Shown here: positions 23,404 through 34,808 of the stretch, piece after piece
How positions within the stretch are numbered: the first letter of the stretch is position 1
Layout: each line of letters begins with the position of its first letter
Assembly: GCA_021432635.1 (NCBI GenBank)
Contig: MU270026.1
Span: forward strand, 337,311 to 401,310
Length of the DNA: 64,000 bases
From: Thozetella sp. PMI_491
Taxonomy: Eukaryota; Ascomycota; Sordariomycetes; Chaetosphaeriales; Chaetosphaeriaceae
Reading direction: 5' to 3'
Notes under the pieces: generated by a model
Database searches by the model: none
What the model saw: only the letters and a program-made list of their open reading frames with translations
What the model was told of the DNA's origin: nothing
Program-made: the position numbers and the translations under genes

Positions 23404-25139
23404 ATGGGGCTCGCTGCATTCGTCCAGACACTTCTGGCTGGCGTTCTGGTCCTAGCAGCCATTGCATCGTGCCAGGATATACCGTCGGTCGACCTAGGCT
23501 ATGAGGTGCACACGGCAACGGTCAATGTTGGTCTTCATTTCCCGTATTGCCGCAGACTAGAACTAACCGAAACTAGGAGACGGGTGATTACTACATCTTC
23601 AGTAACGTTCCCTATGCCGACCAGCCCGTGGGCACCAGGCGGTTCCAGCTCCCGGTGCTGCCATCGGGTCTGAGCTCCGACGTCAATAATGGTTCGGGCA
23701 CTGTTATGTGCATGCAAGCGTATCCGGAATGGATTGTTCGACTCCAGGCTGCCGCGTACGGGGTAACGGTAGAGCAGATGCAACAAATTCTATATTACAC
23801 AGAGGGGCAAACTGAGGCATGTTTAATGCTCGATATCTATGTCCCAGCCAAGGTCTTTGATGGATCGTCAAAGAAAGGTGAGTTGTGATGCCCTTTCGAG
23901 GGTGCCTGAGCGTATCTGACCATATCAATAGCTCCTGTTCTTGCCTGGTACCATGGCGGAGGGTTTACCTACGGCTCCAAGGCCTCGGCGGGCAATCCGG
24001 CAGGATTGATTGCTCGATCACAACTGAACGACACGGATGGCATGATATTTGTCTCGGTCAACTACCGGCTTGGCCTATTCGGCTGGCTAGGTGGTGGCGA
24101 CAGTAATCTAACCGCCAATCTTGGCTTCTATGACCAGCGACTTGCTCTAGAGTGGGTTGCCAAATACATCACTCTATTTGGAGGCGACCCTAGTCAGGTC
24201 ACTGTCATGGGAGAGAGCGCAGGAGCTTCCAGCATTCTGCACCATATCACTTCCTACGGCGGCGGTAACCAACTGCCATTCTCGCAGGCCATCTTGCAAT
24301 CGCCAGCATTCCAGGTGAACCTCAATCTGACCGACGCATACACGAAGACATTGGCAGAGGCCGCAAACCAGACTGGTGCTTCGATCACAACCAGCGCAGA
24401 TCTAGCGTCCCTTGACACGGAAGCATTGAAATCCATTAACCAAGGTGTTGTTTTCCAAGCACTCCAGGGTCAGTTCATCTACGGGCCGGCTCCAGACGGC
24501 CAATACGTGCCAGAACTTCCCCAGGTTCTCCTAGGCCAAGGTCGGTTCAACCGAGATGTGAAGGTAATGGCGAGCCACAACTCCCTCGAAGCAGCCCCTT
24601 TCGTGTCGCAGAGCATTGCTACGGAGGCCGATTTGGCCACCGAGCTGCAGACCAACTTTCCCGCTTTGAGCAACTCCTCCCTTGACTACATTTTGAACGA
24701 GCTCTACCCCAGCTCGGACTTTCCATATGAATTCCTACGGGCGGTTCAGATAATTAGCGACATTGACTTTTCTTGCGCGACACGTTATCTCGGCATTGCT
24801 TTCGACAACGAGACCTACAATTACATATTTGCGTATCCACCGGGCTATCATGCAGGAGACGTCCCGTACACCTTCTTCAACGGTGACACAAGCACACTAA
24901 ACAACGGCTACCCGGTCAATGGAACACTAGCCCATGAACTCCAAGACTATATTGTTGGCTTCGTCGTCGGCGGCAATCCCAATCTTAGTCCCGCCGGAGC
25001 GGATCTATCATTCCCAAAGTATGGCGGCAATGCAATGGTCACGGAATTTACATATTCTGGCCTTGTAATTGCCATTGATGACTTAGCCGGAGAGAGGTGC
25101 ACGTGGTGGCAGAAGGCAATGGAACAAGGACTAGTCTGA
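23404..25139 (+). CDS. Secreted type B carboxylesterase/lipase
   Basis: Three exons, 23404-23526, 23577-23877 and 23932-25139, encode 543 residues. Residues 1-24 are a signal peptide. The alpha/beta-hydrolase core shows the oxyanion loop WYHGGGFTYGS, the nucleophile elbow GESAGAS with Ser at about 237, and HAGDVPYTF with the probable catalytic His at about 448. These are the marks of the fungal carboxylesterase type B family, which hydrolyses lipid or aryl esters outside the cell. The first join is supported by the continuous family block VNETGDYYIFSNVPYADQPV, but its donor is GTTGGT, a weak site. Several N-glycosylation sites are present. The N-terminal disulfide pattern is partly conserved. 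Confidence 0.9.
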
Positions 25140-25639
25140 AGGGACCACTAAGATAATACTGCGAGGAGTCTGTTCACGCACTGTGCACTGATCCGTGTGG
25201 TTGATGTCCTTGTTGTCCTGTTGCATATCCTCAGACCAAAGAGTGATTTTATTCTTTAGCTATAGAGACGGGAGGATGACGTAGAGGGCATTACACTTCA
25301 ACGTCGCGTTTAACTCCTTATCGGCAACATCACATGGTTAAAGTACACAGTCCAGTTGGAATTACGGTCCTGTTTCCTTTGTACAGAAGGTATCACGCGA
25401 TCCCGGTCCCAGCACCGCGGCCGAGTAGCACTGGTCAATGAGTGTAGGTTTTCTGAGCGCCACACACGCCATTCTTGGTTCAAGATCCCGGCAGAAAGCC
25501 CGGAACTCCTCCTGCTTTAGGCCGTAGTTCCGGGTCCTGTTGCGTGGCCGCGTTTTATGAGTCTGGTCTCGGAGGAAGACAGCGTTCTGCCGAGGCTCGG
25601 CGTTGTTGACGATGTCCCGGCTAAGCTGGCTGTGGGCCG

Positions 25640-25850
25640 GCGCTGGATGGCCGGCAATGCCGGCGGAAGCGGCGATATGGCCAGCGTAGCCGGTCATATC
25701 GCCTATATGGCTGGCAGCGGGGGCCATATGGCCGACCTGGCTGGCCAGCGTGGCTATATAGCTAGCAGTAGGGTTTATATGGCTAGTCTGGCTGGCTGTG
25801 CTGGCCATGGGGCCATCTGGGCCGCCACGCTGGTGCTGGATGCACGGTGG
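25640..25850. repeat. Imperfect minisatellite
   Basis: About 200 nt built from degenerate units containing ATATGGC, TGGCTGGC and GGCCATATGG, spaced roughly 20-35 nt apart. Both strands are open because the units contain few stop codons, and the resulting frames show a matching periodicity, which argues for repeat origin rather than a gene. Confidence 0.6.
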
Positions 25851-26308
25851 GCCCTCTCTGGCGCCGTCTTGATCATGATCATGGCTGCCGGCGTCGGTGC
25901 CGGTCTTTTAACGACTTTATATCGCGGCATGAGGCTTAACTGTATAGAAAGAGGCCGGGGAGCGCGCCCTGGGGATTCTGGGGACTCCGGGGTCCGGGGC
26001 GCGCGTACGGTCTAAAAATACTGGTTCCCGGCCGGCTCTCCACGGCTTGCGAGCGCGCTGGTGGACCCCCGAGACCTCTTTGAAAGGGGGCTTGTCCGAT
26101 TAAAAATGGCTTTAAAACGCTACCAATTAACTGGCAGAGTGGATATCTTGAGATATTCACGTTGCTTTGTAGGTGGATGGGGTAGATATTTTGAGATAAT
26201 TACGGTAAGGGTTAGGGTTGGCTATGAGGTGGACCAGCTGGCCAGCTGATTTTGGGTTAGCGAGACCTTTGACCCTAGTTCTGAACCAGTTTTGGGCGGA
26301 GTGTGCGT

Positions 26309-26373
26309 AACCTCCGATCTAAATCGGACGTTTAAATGGGAATGTGTGTAACTTCCGATTTAGATCGGAGGTT
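26309..26373. repeat. Perfect 20-bp inverted repeat
   Basis: Positions 26309-26328 (AACCTCCGATCTAAATCGGA) are the exact reverse complement of 26354-26373, with a 25-nt spacer. Each arm is itself nearly palindromic around TCCGAT and ATCGGA, so the arms are also near direct repeats. It may be a hairpin, a small mobile-element end or a paired binding site about 270 nt upstream of the DJ-1 gene. Confidence 0.85.
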
Positions 26374-26642
26374 GAAATTGTGAATCTTGGTTGCTTGTCC
26401 AACGGAAACCCAATTAGGCCAATGAGAGATGTACCTTGCTGCAAATAGTAGCCAAGATTTACCGAGGGTTGTAGTATTACACTTAACTGGTATATTTGAA
26501 TACCTAACTCCCGACACCGATCGGCGTTTTGGGGCTCTCGCTCGAGTATATAAAATACTTCTAATGAGGCTCTCGTATGATTTTTGGATTAGTAACTATT
26601 TAATTCTATTCTCAAGACTATCTATTATAAATATTCCCCGCT

Positions 26643-27407
26643 ATGGCTCCTGAATCTAACCGTAAGCCACGTTTCATATTGCATTATGCTTCCCTCCCAC
26701 TCTATCTCTATGGATCTTATAAATGCATTAGTAGCTAATTCCTTTCCGGCATAGTTCCCAAGCAATTTGGGCTGCTTGTATATCCTGGCTTTGAGGCCTT
26801 GGATGCTTTTGGGCCAATGGAGATGATTAATGGCTTATCTGCGCAACAAGAGCTCAGTTTGGCCGTCATTGCAGCTACTCTTGAACCGGTGTCTACTGTG
26901 ATGAAGGGTATGCACACTGTAGGACAAAGCATCGTCCCGACGCACACATTTGCCAATGCACCGGACCTCGACGTTCTTTTTATTCCAGGTGGATTCGGAG
27001 GCTTTAACCCAGCCCCCGAGTTACTCGACTACCTCCGAAAGGCCGCTCCCAAAACGGGCCACATTATCACGGTATGCAATGGTGCATCCGTTGCAGCACA
27101 AGCAGGAATTTTAGACGGCAAGCGTGCGACGACGAATAAGGCGCTCTGGAGTCAGTGCGTTGCTTTTGGTCCGAAGGTTCACTGGGTTGCTAAAGCCCGC
27201 TGGGTTCAAGATGGAAACATCTGGACCTCGTCGGGGGTTAGTGCCGGTATCGATGCGACACTGGCTTGGATCGCGTCGATATACGGAGAGGAGACTGCCA
27301 CGCTTTTTGCCAACGGTGCAGAATTCACCAGGGCTCCATCTCCATCCGATGATCCCTTTTCGGAACTCTTCCAGTGCGAGGACGTCCCGGCACAGTCTAC
27401 GCTGTGA
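26643..27407 (+). CDS. DJ-1/PfpI family protein (isocyanide-hydratase-like)
   Basis: A tiny first exon 26643-26661 encodes MAPESN and joins exon 26755-27407, giving 223 residues. The join yields the standard family start FGLLVYPGFEALDAFGPMEM. The nucleophile elbow ITVCNGASVAAQAG places the reactive Cys at about 114. The carboxylate of PMEM and the GGFGG loop also match the DJ-1/PfpI group that includes bacterial isonitrile hydratase. The C-terminal segment ASIYGEETATLFANGAEF agrees with that group. Fungal members may hydrate isonitriles or act on aldehydes or amides; the substrate is not evident. The 93-nt intron is GT-AG; without it the protein would lack an ATG, since the main frame opens only with non-ATG codons. 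Confidence 0.87.
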
Positions 27408-30377
27408 AGGCTGCCCCAGTCCCGATGCGACCGTGAACAGGGTGTAACAAGGTTCGCGAAAGAAGTTGCCTAGTGTGCGGCCACTATTGGTAATCATGTA
27501 TGATAAATAAATAAAAATCACTCATCTCCCCAAATCAGATATCGATATCGCAAGGTTATGCCACTATAGCTGTTGGAGGTGGTAGGAAGTATGAAGCATT
27601 TCCTCGTAAATCTAGTAAAGGAGTAAATACCATAACAGTGCGTGAGGATACGACGATAAAAGGATCCTACAAAATTAACTGTAAATCACAGCTATTCAAG
27701 TATATAGCTTGCATGTGGATACGATTACTGGTTGTTGAGATACGGATGGAAAACGTAAGTGCGGGAAGAATAGCTTGTGATGTGTAAAGAGCTTAGTTAG
27801 TCTGAAGCTAACTAACTAAAGAACGGGGGGATCTCCTATATCTAGGTATTATCACGTGGTATGCGCAACTGCGTAAGTAGTGTAGCTACTATATATGGGA
27901 GCGACTTATATATCTAACAATACTCTACTCGGTGAGAGAGTAGCCCGTGAGAGAAATATAAATAAGTTAGCTATAATATTAGTTGGACAGGTGGCTAGTC
28001 AGGCATATTTTTCTGACTTAATGTAGGTAACTAACTAGGCAGTTCCGGATATTGAAAGAAGGGAGGACTCCGTGGTCTGTTAAAACGCGTGGTATCCTTG
28101 AACACACACACACAATACCCTCTTATTCTAGTAGCCGTAGCGTGGAATCAATGCTTCCGCCATCGTGATGCGTTCAGCAGGGCCACTGAAACGACGTGGA
28201 GTCTCGTGGTACGGTGGGAAGCAGGCAATAAGGATGGGGAGAAGCCCCGTAATGGCAGCAAAAGAGTATTAAGGAGTGCTTGCGGCGATTGTTGTGATCT
28301 ATGATGCCTGCTTGATGATGATGATGATGAAGGAAAAGAAAAGAACGATATCTACAGTCTTATTTACATAAGGAAAAGGAGGCGCTGCCTCACGTGATAA
28401 ACCCAACCTAGTCTCTGACCGGGCTAAAAGAGATCCTCCGGTCAGGGTGTAAAAACTGGACCTGGCACCCTACTCGAGATCAATATCTGCTATAATGGTG
28501 CAGGTATTAGGCAATGAAGTCCTTAAATAAGTCACTATTAGTTAAGCCATAGTATACTTACAGTAGTACAATACAGTCTTAGGCATATACCAGAAGAATA
28601 TACTACCTCTTGCCTTGACTAAACTTATAACATAGACTAGGGAGAATTCTTTTGGAGACTACCCCTAATACTGATACCCAGCCCTTTTATCGTATCTAGA
28701 CTTGTTGATAAAGATAAGCTAGTAGGACTTATATTTAGACATCTGATATAGGTAGTAGTCACAGAGATCAGTGTCCCGTTGTTGGGCGATGCGACAAATG
28801 GTTTTTCTTGTCTAGCCTATTTTTGCAGCGTTTAATCGATCAACCTTCTGGATATCCTTTTATCAAACCTATGGTAGAGAAATTCTATAATCTTATATTA
28901 ATATAAATAGGGGCACTTAGTTAAAATATTATATTAGGGTTTCTGTATGGGCGGTGTGATACAGCTACGGCGGCCAGTGTGGGCTGTTCAAGGAGTTATA
29001 TCAGATTATACTTTTTCTAGTTGTTTCTGGACGGTACGTGTAGCGCACTGGGCTGATGAGGTGATCACCTTGGTTTTAAAGCCTTTTGTTAGTATAGAGT
29101 AGACTAGAGCATCCCATACACGTATCTAGATGCGGCGCTACGATTAAGGCTGGCACTTAAGCGTGGGCTCTGGCGGGGATATAAGAGGGAAAGGACAGAG
29201 GAGGGATGATGGGCAGGAGATTAGGCCTACCTTTGGACGACAGACAGGGGTTGGTAGTTGGGCAGGTGCCTGGATCTGGTCTGTTAAGTATTGCTTTGCG
29301 GGGTACCTCCTCGCTATAGGTAGAGCTTATGAAGCCACACCAACCATAAAATCTATAAATCTAGCGAAGCACATTTCGCCACTTAGTGTACCGTGAATCT
29401 TGTCCTCGGTATCGCATTCGGTCCCCCTACCGCCAGGTCTCATCGTACGCCGTCCCGGCTCCTTGCGGCCCGAAAACAAAGAATAGCGATGGGATGCCTA
29501 GGCGCCATGGAGGGCCGATCCGTTCCTGGCTCCACGAGACCCGTCCGCGGTTGCCGATGGCCTGTCGCCACTAGAGGGAAAGCACGTTGGAATCTTTGCG
29601 CAAAGTCGATGAAGATGACACGCTGGGAAAGCCTACCAGGAACGCGATCGGGGCCGAGACACGCGTATAATACGATAGTTAGCTTGATTAAAGTTTAAGT
29701 GCAACAAAGGGAGAAGGGGGTTCCACGGTGAAGAGCTTCACAGAATGGGCCTGGGTTCCGGGGCCAGCTGTGGCTTTGTCTGTGCAGGCCACTAATCCTA
29801 GCCTGAGCCAGACTTCCAACTAGCGTCCGGAGCAGTAAGCCTGCTACCTCAGCAAGAGGTAAATTCCCGAGCTTTCCAACAAGAATATAGATTTTCTTCT
29901 GCAGCAAACCGCATGATGGTACATGCGTAAATATCCTCGTGCTATGAAGACACAAATACCAACAGGGGCTAGCTTCGATTTCCGTAACTATTGCCTAGCG
30001 CTAGGTAGGTAGCAGACATAATAACCAATACATCTCTAATACCGCCAGAAGTCCCGAGCTGACTCGTAAATATAAGGTTCTGAAGGCATGAGCTACGCTC
30101 TGGTCAGTTTAGCTCGTAAATATGCCTTGCTAGTCAACCTCGGTTGGGTAGTTGAAGCGAACACTGAATGTTTAAAAAGTAGGCTTGCCTACACTAGCTA
30201 CACAATCGATGTTCACAAGCTTGCATGGCCTAGATATAAAGTAGATTTCCACCCTATTATGATCACAGGCTTCACTTTTCTGTCTTGAACGCCCCCTTGC
30301 ATGCACAATTTCGGTATTCGCTCGCTTGGTATTGCCAAACAGCGATCACCAACCAGTTCTAAGCCCAACGCAAAGTC
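27408..30377. other. AT-richer gene-poor region
   Basis: Almost 3 kb with no supportable gene. From about 27530 to 29160 stops are dense in all frames and TA-rich words dominate. A TGA/GAT microsatellite lies near 28313-28333 and a CA run near 28101-28112. The composition fits decayed repeat DNA, but I could not identify the parent element or terminal repeats. Confidence 0.5.
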
Positions 30378-31838
30378 ATGTTCGACTTCGAGATAGAATG
30401 TGTAGCATTCTACGCGGTAACATGGGTAGCGATAATAGCACGCACGTAAGCGTTCATGACTGACTGTGTTTAAACCCCCTCTCATTTGACGAAAAACGAT
30501 AGGGTGTCCCGGATAACACTTCGGAAATCATTGAAGCGCCTGGAGATTGATGACTACCTCATAATTTTCGCAGTGGTGAGTCTCAGCCCCGTCCTTAACA
30601 CGCGACCACAAATCTATGCCCAGAGCCCCGATCTGTAAGCCCAGCAGTTCAGGGCTCTCCCTGCTATTCCATGAAACAATTGAGCTCCACGGTTCAAACA
30701 GACGAAAGAAAATAAGAAAATAAGGGCCATAGGGCTAAATATATCTAACATCTGCTAATATCAGATAGCTATGCCATACCATAACCGTGGCGATGCTTCT
30801 TTGGACCTGGAATGTCGACGCCAACTTTTTATCGGTCACTGATATCGACTTTCTCGACCCAGTCGCCATTGCTGCTCTTACACCAGATGACTACGAAAAC
30901 ATTGTTCTTGGCTTTAAGCTGGCATTGGTTGTAGAACAGACCCAGATTATCACCATTTGGTCGGTTAAAGTGTGCTTGCTCATGCAATACGCCCGATTGA
31001 CGTTAGTAAGGTAGAGGAAGCGAAGCGAACTGTTATCTAATCTTGTTCGACAGATATGTACTACATCAGAACTTATTCACCAAGATTGTCGGAGTTTTCA
31101 CGGCTGTCGGCTTTATCGTTATGGAAATCCTATTTTTCGGAGCATGGTGTAAACCAATCTCCCAATATTGGCAAGTCCCGGTTCAGAATGGTACGCCTGC
31201 ACCCTCCCATGTCTCCACAACGTGCTTAGGAGTTCAAAAGGTACTGACCTCTCAAAATTTGTCATAGAACAATGCCTAACATACTACAACCATATGATCG
31301 TGTTCGCAGTAGCGAACCTATCGTCTGATATTATGATCTTGATTCTACCATTCCCAATTCTATGGTATTTACCCAAGATGCCGATAGCCAAGAAGATTGG
31401 GCTAGCTATCATCTTCGCACTCGGCTTGTTTACTGTAAGAACGGAATATTCCCAAAGTGAGTTGACGAAAAAATCACATTTTAACACACTTCGCCAATGC
31501 AGATTGTATCAGCAGCCCTCAGTAAATATTATACCTTGAGCAATCCCGGAACTATAGAGTGGTTCTTCTGGTACAACCGCGAATCGTCCACTGCATTGAT
31601 CGTCGCCAGCCTTCCACAGACATGGACGTTGATACAACGTATTGTCCCCTCATTTAGGGACAAGGACTGCACGCCAGAAGGGATTCCGAAGTCAACAGGT
31701 CTTTCAACAAACGAATCTCATGGCTCCAGGGGCGAAGGAAATGATCACTCCCCTCCGTCGTGGTCCAACGCCCAAGATCATATTAACTCAGAGTCAAGTG
31801 CCGCCCCAGGTTTCCAAGAGGAGAAGAGCCTATGCTAG
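30378..31838 (+). CDS. SAT4/rhodopsin-domain integral membrane protein (PTH11-like)
   Basis: Six exons, 30378-30445, 30503-30575, 30769-31001, 31054-31190, 31268-31434 and 31503-31838, give 337 residues. Seven hydrophobic spans and family words support it: IDDYLIIFAV after span 1, FGAWCKPISQYWQ, EQCLTYYNHMIVFAVANLSSD, IMILILPFPILWYLP and the late STALIVASLPQTW. This is the fungal rhodopsin-like domain (PF20684) found in PTH11-related proteins, thought to be plasma-membrane sensors. The N-terminus is short and has no CFEM domain. The third donor (GTTAGT) and the second acceptor are weaker calls, chosen because they keep the family frame. The cytoplasmic tail is Ser-rich. Confidence 0.8.
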
Positions 31839-32133
31839 CTAGGACGCGGCTAGGTTCTTTTTGACAGGCGTTTATGCCTTTACTGGCGATATACCAGGGA
31901 TTATTTGACAGATGATAAGCATGAATCAGGAATCGTTTATCCGACTGCTAATCCGACCGTCCTACGAAGCTCAGAGGGCTGAAAAGATTTTGACGTATTA
32001 TCCAATGGCTGTTATATTCTCAACACCAGCGGCCAGATCTTCGACACTGGGGATATAGACTTTACGCATGATGAGGCCACTGGTGGAATAAGCGGCATTG
32101 TTATGGTGGATATTTACGAGACGACCTCCTGCG
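31839..32133. other. Intergenic stretch with an exon-like frame
   Basis: From about 31990 to 32145 one plus frame reads smoothly, including SNGCYILNTSGQIFDTGDID, with no ATG upstream and a stop soon after. It overlaps the next candidate in a different frame. It may be a relic exon. Confidence 0.3.
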
Positions 32134-32562
32134 ATGAGATCCAATCAGTGGCTTGAACTTCCCCTATGCATTGTTCCTTTCGCTTTTTTAGCCTCGTCTT
32201 CTCCGTATGCGTATGGCATAGATATCACCGAATGTGCGCCAACCCCCCTGCCTAGAAGCCTTATCATCCCGCTCTTCTTTCACAGGCTTCTTGACGGGAT
32301 GCGTTCCACATCAGGCCACATGGCACATAACATACAACTTGATGCTATGAAGAGGACTGCCGATGCAACTGTCGCACAACCAATACAGGATGGATGCGTA
32401 ATAGATTTGTGGTCGTGGATGAAGCTGCTAGACGATCCCTTGCAAGGGAAGCTACAAAAAGCTATTCACTCGAGGCAAACGAGTGAGAGGCAGTGTGGCC
32501 CAAAACCATATCAAGAACGAAGAATGATAGTCGTCAACGCTATAATGATGTCTTGTATATGA
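32134..32562 (+). CDS. Possible small secreted protein, unrecognised
   Basis: From the ATG at 32134 an open frame of 142 residues begins with a hydrophobic stretch (about 9-28, ELPLCIVPFAFLASSSPYAYG) that resembles a signal peptide, followed by a hydrophilic body with few cysteines. I recognise no family. Codon use is less biased than in neighbouring genes, and an exon-like frame overlaps its start in another register, so this may be a chance frame or part of a decayed gene. Confidence 0.22.
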   Translation: MRSNQWLELPLCIVPFAFLASSSPYAYGIDITECAPTPLPRSLIIPLFFHRLLDGMRSTSGHMAHNIQLDAMKRTADATVAQPIQDGCVIDLWSWMKLLDDPLQGKLQKAIHSRQTSERQCGPKPYQERRMIVVNAIMMSCI

Positions 32563-32729
32563 TGTGACATTGATAAAATGCTACGGAGCGTTCTGGTTCC
32601 CTTTCTCTGCAGGGAGTTACATTTATTGTGTCTTAGTAGCTTACGACGTACGCGATTGTACTACCAAAGTACCTGAAAATAGGACAGCACTACATTCATA
32701 CTAATTCGTCGATCGCTTGCTGCATCACA

Positions 32730-34808
32730 TTATGACGCCTTGTCTCCCGATGAACCTTTCTCAAGATCGGTAGCCCCTACCTCTGTCTCGCCTGGGGTGA
32801 TCCCTTCGGTAAGGCCAAGGTCGGCACCTATGCCTGCGCGAAGCATGTGATGCTAGGAAGATATATCAGCGAAGTGAAGTATGCCCAAGGACTATCACCT
32901 ACTTCGATGTTGATTTTGGGGCCCTTGAACCACTTATGGGCGTCGACAAAGAACCAGATTAGGACAAATAGAGTCGGGGCTCCCTAAATACAGAATCAGT
33001 TAAGATTTGTCGAAACAGAGAGCTGAACTGCTCGGATAGTCACTCACGTAGACTAAGACAGTCCAGTTCATCAGGTCGGGGGTAAGATCGTCGCCAGACA
33101 CCGTGGGGAAACACAAGATAGGTATCATAACCAGGACAAAAGAGCACGAAAGAATACCGCATGGCAAACTAAACTTCCCGAGATGCCACGGGCCCGGGAC
33201 AAAATTATTCCTGACGAACACGATCTTGATGAAGATGGGGATTGTGAAAGCGACATAGGCTCCGAGGGCACCGATGGAGAAGATGGCGCCAATGGCCACT
33301 CCGCCGAAGATCAAGAGGTTCAGCAGCATTCCAATGATGGCGTTGAACCAGACGGCGTTGACGGGCGTTAGAGTGTGTCGGTTGACCTGCTTGAGGATGG
33401 GGCTCAAGACTCCGTAACAATCGTCCCGGGCATACGCGAAGCAGACACGACTCGCAGCCACCATGCAAGCTTGGCCCATGTAGAACGAGCAGATGATGGT
33501 CATGGCCAGCACGGCCAGAGCGGTGTTTTGAGGCAAGATCGATACTAAGTATGCCGCCCAGGGTTGGCCCTAATGAGAGAATGTCAGATATAGCCTGCAC
33601 CGCAAGGAACAGGTTAACTTACCAAATCGCTATCAATGACCTCTCCGACGTCTTGAATTGTGTAAGCGATGACAAGGTTTAGGAAGAATCCCATCACGGA
33701 GCCAGATGCGGCTGTCATGACAATCGATCGAGGCGAGGCAACTGCTGCATTCGAGCACTCCTCGGCCAAGTGAAATGAAGCATCTACATAGATAAGTTGG
33801 TGGTTAGCTACCGGCTCTTGGAAAATGCAATAGGTACTAGAAGTCGCAGTAGCATACCGTAGCCAGACATGGTCCAAATGATGGCCAAGAACGACATGAG
33901 CAGTGCTACGCCGTCTGGAAAGTCAGTGAAGTTTTGGATCCCCCAGGCGACGTCATTTGGCTGGAACTTCGGGTCGCTGGTAGTCGAAGCCGGAATGATT
34001 ATGATGGTGATCACAAGGCACGCGATATTGATGATGGTGCCGACGGAGTTGAAGTTCGCTACCCACTGTGTGGGCATGCTGCTGATGCACCCGTGAATGA
34101 ACATGATAAAGATAGTCAGAAGAAAAGTTTGCCAGTCCGTCGGTACATAGTCCGGGTTCATTATCGATGCTGCCGCAAGAATCATGGCAGCTATAAGATG
34201 AGACAGAGCGTTAGAGATATAGTCTCAATCGCATGACGGGGTTTATTGATGAGAATAGCCTACCGCAGCCATAGTCCACACTGGGAGCACCTGTAACCTG
34301 GACGAACCAGTTGGACCAGCCCGTGATCCAGGCCGCAAACGGGCCGTACTTTGGGCCGGCCAGCACGGCAGCGGCATAGTACAGACCACCCGAGGTCGGC
34401 ATACTAGAAGCCAGTTCTGCCATCGAGGCCGCCACACACAGGATGAAGATGACGGAGATGATCCACCCCCAGGTATTAGCGGCGGGGCCAGCTGCACAAC
34501 ACACACGGGAGGTTAGCTTGGCCAAGGCCCTCTTTCTCCGCGGGACGGCCCGAGGCAGCGGGAAAGTGCGACATACCATACCCGACTCCGTAGAACATGG
34601 TCGTGGCGATACTCGGAAGCAAGCCCATGACGGCGAAGCTGACGGCGAAGGTGGTCCAGGCTGAAAACTCGCGCTTGAACTCTTGCCGGTACCCCAGCGC
34701 GGCCAGCGCGGCCTCGTCATCCGACATGTTCTCGAGGTGGTCCGGGACATCGCCCTGGGCGAACACGCTCGTCACCGGCGGGTGGCGCGGTTTGTCTTGA
34801 GCTGCCAT
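32730..34808 (-). CDS. Amino-acid/GABA-type permease (APC superfamily)
   Basis: Seven exons, 34808-34577, 34491-34264, 34190-33858, 33783-33623, 33569-33048, 32983-32903 and 32852-32730, add to exactly 560 codons, 559 residues. All junctions are GT-AG and in phase. Family words include LGYRQEFKREFSAWTTFAVS before span 1, GPAANTWGWII, SMPTSGGLYYAAAVLAG, the join giving YDASFHLAEECSNAAVASPR, and FAYARDDCYG in the second half. These match the UGA4/choline-transporter branch of fungal APC permeases with 12 spans. Such carriers import GABA, choline or other amines with protons across the plasma or vacuolar membrane. The C-terminus is short, hydrophilic and acidic. The substrate is not decidable. 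Confidence 0.92.

Larger units (their letters stand above)
25140..26642. other. Intergenic region with minisatellite and inverted repeat
   Basis: Besides the two repeats listed separately, this stretch shows a short TTAGGG-like run near 26206-26220 and AT-rich DNA from 26430 on. The open frames on both strands across 25360-26015 arise from repetitive sequence. Confidence 0.5.

Noticed and set aside
25557-26015. Frame of 152 codons with Gly/Ala/Met-rich translation
   Set aside because: Explained by the underlying minisatellite; the opposite strand is equally open.
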